Assembly: GCA_945861685.1 (NCBI GenBank)
Contig: CAMAVO010000013.1
Location: forward strand, 1-32,808
Direction of reading: 5' to 3'
Source: Chitinophaga pinensis
Lineage (GTDB): Bacteria > Bacteroidota > Bacteroidia > SXHM01
Length of the DNA: 32,808 nt
The notes beneath the pieces were generated by a model. It saw nothing but the letters and a program-made list of their open reading frames with translations, had not been told where the DNA came from and did not search any database. The position numbers were made by a program, and so were the translations under genes. Below are positions 29,718 to 32,808 of this stretch, one piece after another (positions within the stretch are counted from its first letter, which is position 1; the number at the start of each line of letters is the position of its first letter).

Positions 29718-32108
29718 CTAATATTTTTTAGGTGAATAGATTTTTTTAAAAAAACTAACAAAATAGTTTTCTTTTTTATGATCTTCGGAATAATAGCCGT
29801 AACCATAACCATAACCATAACCATAACCATAATTACCTAATTTTTTATTAATCCCGTTAAATACAATTGAAAGTTTTTTCATTTTATTATTCAAATAAAG
29901 TTCTGCTATTGTTGACAAATATGTTTTAAATGTTTTATTTTGTCGTACTATATACAAACTTACATCTACATGTTCAGCTATAATTAGACTGTCCGTCACA
30001 AGACCAATAGGTGGCGAATCAATAATTACAATATCAAACTTCTCTTTTAAAATAGAAATTAGTTCGCGGAGTTTATCAGACATTAATAATTCAGCCGGGT
30101 TTGGCGGTATTGGACCAGAAGAAATAATATATAAATATTCATTTACGGATGAGCGAGTTAAAATTTCATCAATGGTTGCCATACCTATTAAGTAATTGCT
30201 TATTCCAACAGGATTTGGGTTTTCAAAACTTTTTGAGAGTTTTGGTTTTCGCAAGTCCATTTCAAGAACAACAGTTCTTTTTGCTGAAATCGCAAAAGTC
30301 AGAGCCAAATTAACAGAAATAAATGTTTTTCCCTCCCCGCTTACTGATGATGTCACTAGCATAACTTTTTCCCGAACACCAATTCCCATGAACTGCAGAT
30401 TTGTACGTATAGACCTGAACTCTTCTGAAATTGCAGATTTTGATTTCGCATGAACTGTTATTGCAGATTCTTCATCACTTTGACCAATAACACCAATTAT
30501 TGGCGCCCTTGCATTTTTTTCAATTGTTGATTTTGAAATTACTTTATCGTTTAACGATTCTTTTATATAAATTATAATAATAGGAAATGCACAGCCAATA
30601 ATAATTCCTATAAGGTATGATAAAATTTTTATTGGTTTAATGGGCTTATCTGAAAAATATGCCGGCTCTATTACCTTGTTATCTGCAACTGTTGATGCTA
30701 ATCCAATTGCAGACTCCTCTTGCTTCTGTAATAAATAGAGATATAAGTTTTCCTTAATTATTTTTTGTCGTTGTATCTCCACTAAATCTCTCTCTATAGT
30801 TGGAATTTGTTTTATATCTTTTTCAAATTCTTCTAATTTGCCCTTTAAGATTTCTTGCTTATTGCTAAGTGCCGCTTTAATACCAATAACATTTCTTTTT
30901 ATGTCCTCCCTTGTTGCATTGATTTGTTGTTTTAGAATTTTATTTAGTGGGTTATCTTCTTTAAGAGTATTTTCATACTTAATTTTTAACGATTCCAGAC
31001 TATATAACTCTCCAACAAGTTTTTCAAGAGCTGGGTCTGTAATGCCGGGTAATGTCGGAGCTTGATATTCTTGAGCAGAAAGGTTCTTCTCTACTTCATT
31101 TACAAAGGATTGTTCCATATTAATCTTTGCAAGTTCTTGATCATATTGCTCAACTCCCTGTAAAAAAAATTTGGCTTCTTCACTGACATCAGCAATGCCC
31201 TTATCTTTCTTATAATCTTCAACTTGATCTTCTATATTTGTTAGATCTTCTGTAACAAATTGCAAGCGTTCTTTAATAAATATAAGTGTATTTGAAGCTG
31301 TCTCATTTTTTTCATCTATACCGCTTTGGATATAAACTTTTGCAACCTGGTCCAAAAAATCTTTCCCCTTTTCAGGAACTGTAGTTTTTATTGATAACTC
31401 AATTACCGTTGCCATTTTATTTACAGCAGCAATCTTAAATTCTTCATAATACTGTTCAATTAAAGATTCTTTAGAATTTATGGAAAATAAATATTTTCTG
31501 TCAACATAATTTTTATCGAGTAACAGTCGTTGATCAAAATTTAAATTAGGAACAATTACAAATTGCCCATAAGACGTTTTAGAAGTTTCATTATATTTTA
31601 TATACAATTCTTCTTCCTCACTTTTGAGAATGATATTCCCATCCTTTTCAAAAGTAATTTCAAATACAATTCCATAAATTTTTGGAAATAATGTATCATA
31701 GGTTAACCTAAATGGCACATTAGAATAATACTGCTCAGAGGTAACAGCATCTCCTACTAAAAAATAACTAACGTCAAAATTTAAATTATCAAGGGCTTTC
31801 CCAATAATTGGCCTGGAATGTATTATTTCAATTTCATTTTCTACTATGCCCCCATCCTTGAAAATATCAAGTTCTTTCAGCATTTCCATTCCTGAAGGAG
31901 CCTTTTTTTCATCCTGTACTAAAATTTTACTGGAAACCAAATATACCCTTGCTGAATATCTATTATACAAATATGCACCAATTATTGATACCCCAATAAC
32001 CAATATAAATACATACCAATAGTGCAGGTAACGAAAAAATAATTCCTTGATATTTATTTCTTCCTCTTCTTGGCTTGAAGCACTTCCTTCTATGTATTCT
32101 TCGTTCAT
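29718..32108 (-). CDS. Wzc-like chain-length regulator fused to tyrosine autokinase
   Basis: A 796-residue inner-membrane protein that combines a Wzz-type chain-length domain with a BY-kinase. Helix 1 is at about 31-49 and helix 2 at about 495-514, with a long coiled-coil-rich periplasmic part between them. The kinase has Walker A SSVSGEGKT (587-595), Walker A' LEMDLRKPK (615-623) and Walker B IVIIDSPP (693-700). The C-terminal tail has eight tyrosines in a Gly-Tyr run (759-773), followed by more Tyr, the expected site of autophosphorylation. It controls polymer length and export with the Wza-like protein, whose gene overlaps it by 4 bp (ATGA). The tail repeat is encoded by hexanucleotide units at 29797-29832. 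Confidence 0.92.
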   Translation of the reverse strand: MNEEYIEGSASSQEEEEINIKELFFRYLHYWYVFILVIGVSIIGAYLYNRYSARVYLVSSKILVQDEKKAPSGMEMLKELDIFKDGGIVENEIEIIHSRPIIGKALDNLNFDVSYFLVGDAVTSEQYYSNVPFRLTYDTLFPKIYGIVFEITFEKDGNIILKSEEEELYIKYNETSKTSYGQFVIVPNLNFDQRLLLDKNYVDRKYLFSINSKESLIEQYYEEFKIAAVNKMATVIELSIKTTVPEKGKDFLDQVAKVYIQSGIDEKNETASNTLIFIKERLQFVTEDLTNIEDQVEDYKKDKGIADVSEEAKFFLQGVEQYDQELAKINMEQSFVNEVEKNLSAQEYQAPTLPGITDPALEKLVGELYSLESLKIKYENTLKEDNPLNKILKQQINATREDIKRNVIGIKAALSNKQEILKGKLEEFEKDIKQIPTIERDLVEIQRQKIIKENLYLYLLQKQEESAIGLASTVADNKVIEPAYFSDKPIKPIKILSYLIGIIIGCAFPIIIIYIKESLNDKVISKSTIEKNARAPIIGVIGQSDEESAITVHAKSKSAISEEFRSIRTNLQFMGIGVREKVMLVTSSVSGEGKTFISVNLALTFAISAKRTVVLEMDLRKPKLSKSFENPNPVGISNYLIGMATIDEILTRSSVNEYLYIISSGPIPPNPAELLMSDKLRELISILKEKFDIVIIDSPPIGLVTDSLIIAEHVDVSLYIVRQNKTFKTYLSTIAELYLNNKMKKLSIVFNGINKKLGNYGYGYGYGYGYGYYSEDHKKENYFVSFFKKIYSPKKY
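29797..29832 (-). repeat. Hexanucleotide repeat encoding the Wzc-like Gly-Tyr tail
   Basis: Six units of CCATAA (the first is CCGTAA) stand in tandem on the plus strand; in the gene they read TTATGG and encode alternating Tyr and Gly. The unit is a multiple of three, so slippage changes the number of Tyr-Gly pairs without shifting the frame. Confidence 0.9.
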
Positions 32109-32808
32109 TTTTTTAAATACAATAACAAAACTGTCAATGTGCTTATTGCACTAATAATTATTGGCAATATCCTGTAAATGTTATCGGCATTTGCTGCTTT
32201 ACCACTTCCCGGGTCAACATAAATAACATCATTGGGCTGTAAATACATATAAGGTGAGTTAAGAACATCTTTTGAGTTTAAGTCAATGTAAAATATTTGA
32301 TTTTTCCCATTTACTTCCCGAATTAATTTTACTCCTTTTCTTGATCCGTAAACAGTGAGATCACCGGAAAGTCCGAGTGCTTCAATAAGGGTTATTCGCT
32401 CATTGGGTATAGGATAAACCCCAGGGCGTGCAACATCACCCAGTACAGTAATTTTAAAATTTGAAAATCGAACAGTTACACTTGGGGATGTAACAAATTT
32501 TTCTGCTTCTATTATTATTAATTGTTGAATTTCGGTGGTAGTTAAATCGCTCACTTTTACTGAGCCAATCAACGGAATTTGAATATTGCCGTTATTATCA
32601 ACAAGAAAACCTGTGGTTGATTGCGTTAATGTTTTATCCGGCATGGTGTTAATTTGATTAATCATTGGCGCATTCATAATCAAATTTGTTTCCTGACTCA
32701 AACTCATAACAGTTATATTTAAAATATCACCAGACTTTATTATTGTCTCATAAATTGCTGTCCTCAATCCAGAATTTGACGAAACTTGCGCGGAATCTGA
32801 AGCGGGAA
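32105..32808 (-). CDS. Wza-like polysaccharide export protein (5' end outside window)
   Basis: The frame is open from 32105 to the window edge, so the start is missing; the TTG at 32767 is an internal codon, not the start. The visible 234 or so residues contain the polysaccharide export domain (YETIIKSGDILNITVMSLSQ, LVDNNGNIQIPLIGSVKVSD), an SLBB domain (ITVLGDVARPGVYPIPNERI and TLIEALGLSGDLTVYGSR) and LQPNDVIYVDPGSG, then one C-terminal membrane helix (RILPIIISAISTLTVLLLYL). Such proteins form the outer-membrane and periplasmic channel for capsule export. The signal peptide and lipobox would lie upstream. It overlaps the Wzc-like gene by 4 bp and comes first among the cluster genes visible here. 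Confidence 0.88.
   Translation of the reverse strand, partial: PASDSAQVSSNSGLRTAIYETIIKSGDILNITVMSLSQETNLIMNAPMINQINTMPDKTLTQSTTGFLVDNNGNIQIPLIGSVKVSDLTTTEIQQLIIIEAEKFVTSPSVTVRFSNFKITVLGDVARPGVYPIPNERITLIEALGLSGDLTVYGSRKGVKLIREVNGKNQIFYIDLNSKDVLNSPYMYLQPNDVIYVDPGSGKAANADNIYRILPIIISAISTLTVLLLYLKK

Noticed and set aside
29797-29832. Short CRISPR-like array
   Set aside because: Units are 6 bp without spacers and lie in frame within the Wzc-like tail; it is a simple coding repeat.
32105-32767. Complete export protein starting at TTG 32767
   Set aside because: The same frame stays open to the window edge and the signal peptide is missing, so the gene is cut by the window.

Overview
The window looks like part of a chromosome from a member of the Bacteroidota, probably an environmental or uncultured lineage. 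The support is four Wzi-family outer-membrane proteins, a two-component-type beta-propeller sensor with a Y_Y_Y domain, a DUF5690-type transporter, a fused Wzc-type tyrosine kinase, the lack of Shine-Dalgarno sites before most starts, and at least one exact TAnnTTTG promoter box. No rRNA, tRNA, CRISPR array, phage gene or transposase was found.

Layout. (1) 1-2340: 5' part of a propeller sensor on the minus strand, cut by the window edge. (2) 2467-4836, plus strand: a PHP-family histidinol-phosphatase-like enzyme, overlapping by 8 bp an MFS/DUF5690 membrane protein, then a 57-residue single-helix membrane protein. (3) 4837-6147: purD on the minus strand, its stop touching that of the small gene. 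(4) 6191-15157: a capsule assembly block. It holds two tandem Wzi paralogues, a DegT/DnrJ/EryC1 sugar aminotransferase, an initiating sugar-phosphate transferase and a third Wzi protein (all minus), plus a fourth Wzi gene on the plus strand. (5) 15158-32808, minus strand: an AT-rich Wzx/Wzy-type polysaccharide cluster. In transcription order it runs Wza-like export protein, Wzc-like kinase, a remnant of an SDR epimerase, Wzx flippase, O-acetyltransferase, a scar with gene remnants, FkbM methyltransferase, Wzy polymerase, SAM methyltransferase, GT2, asparagine-synthase-like amidotransferase, GT2, a third glycosyltransferase, acetyltransferase, FkbM methyltransferase, WecG/TagA glycosyltransferase, and a large fused glutaminase/N-acetyl-sugar amidotransferase.

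How it fits together (inference from families and order). The sugar-phosphate transferase would load the first sugar onto undecaprenyl phosphate at the inner membrane. Up to four glycosyltransferases would extend it. Methyl, acetyl and amide groups would be added by two FkbM enzymes, one SAM methyltransferase, two acetyltransferases and two amidotransferases. Wzx flips the unit, Wzy polymerises it, Wzc and the Wza-like protein control chain length and export, and the Wzi proteins act at the outer membrane. Apart from the aminotransferase and the fused amidotransferase, no intact nucleotide-sugar enzyme lies in the window, so precursors must come from elsewhere.

The most notable signals are: an octanucleotide tandem repeat in the signal-peptide codons of one wzi gene, which could switch expression by slippage; a fused Ntn-glutaminase/WbpG-like enzyme; a decayed second copy of the wzy 5' end joined to another gene remnant; a truncated epimerase; a hexanucleotide-encoded Gly-Tyr tail on the Wzc-like kinase; an initiating transferase with an unusual N-terminal half; and a GT-rich plus strand across two oppositely transcribed wzi genes.
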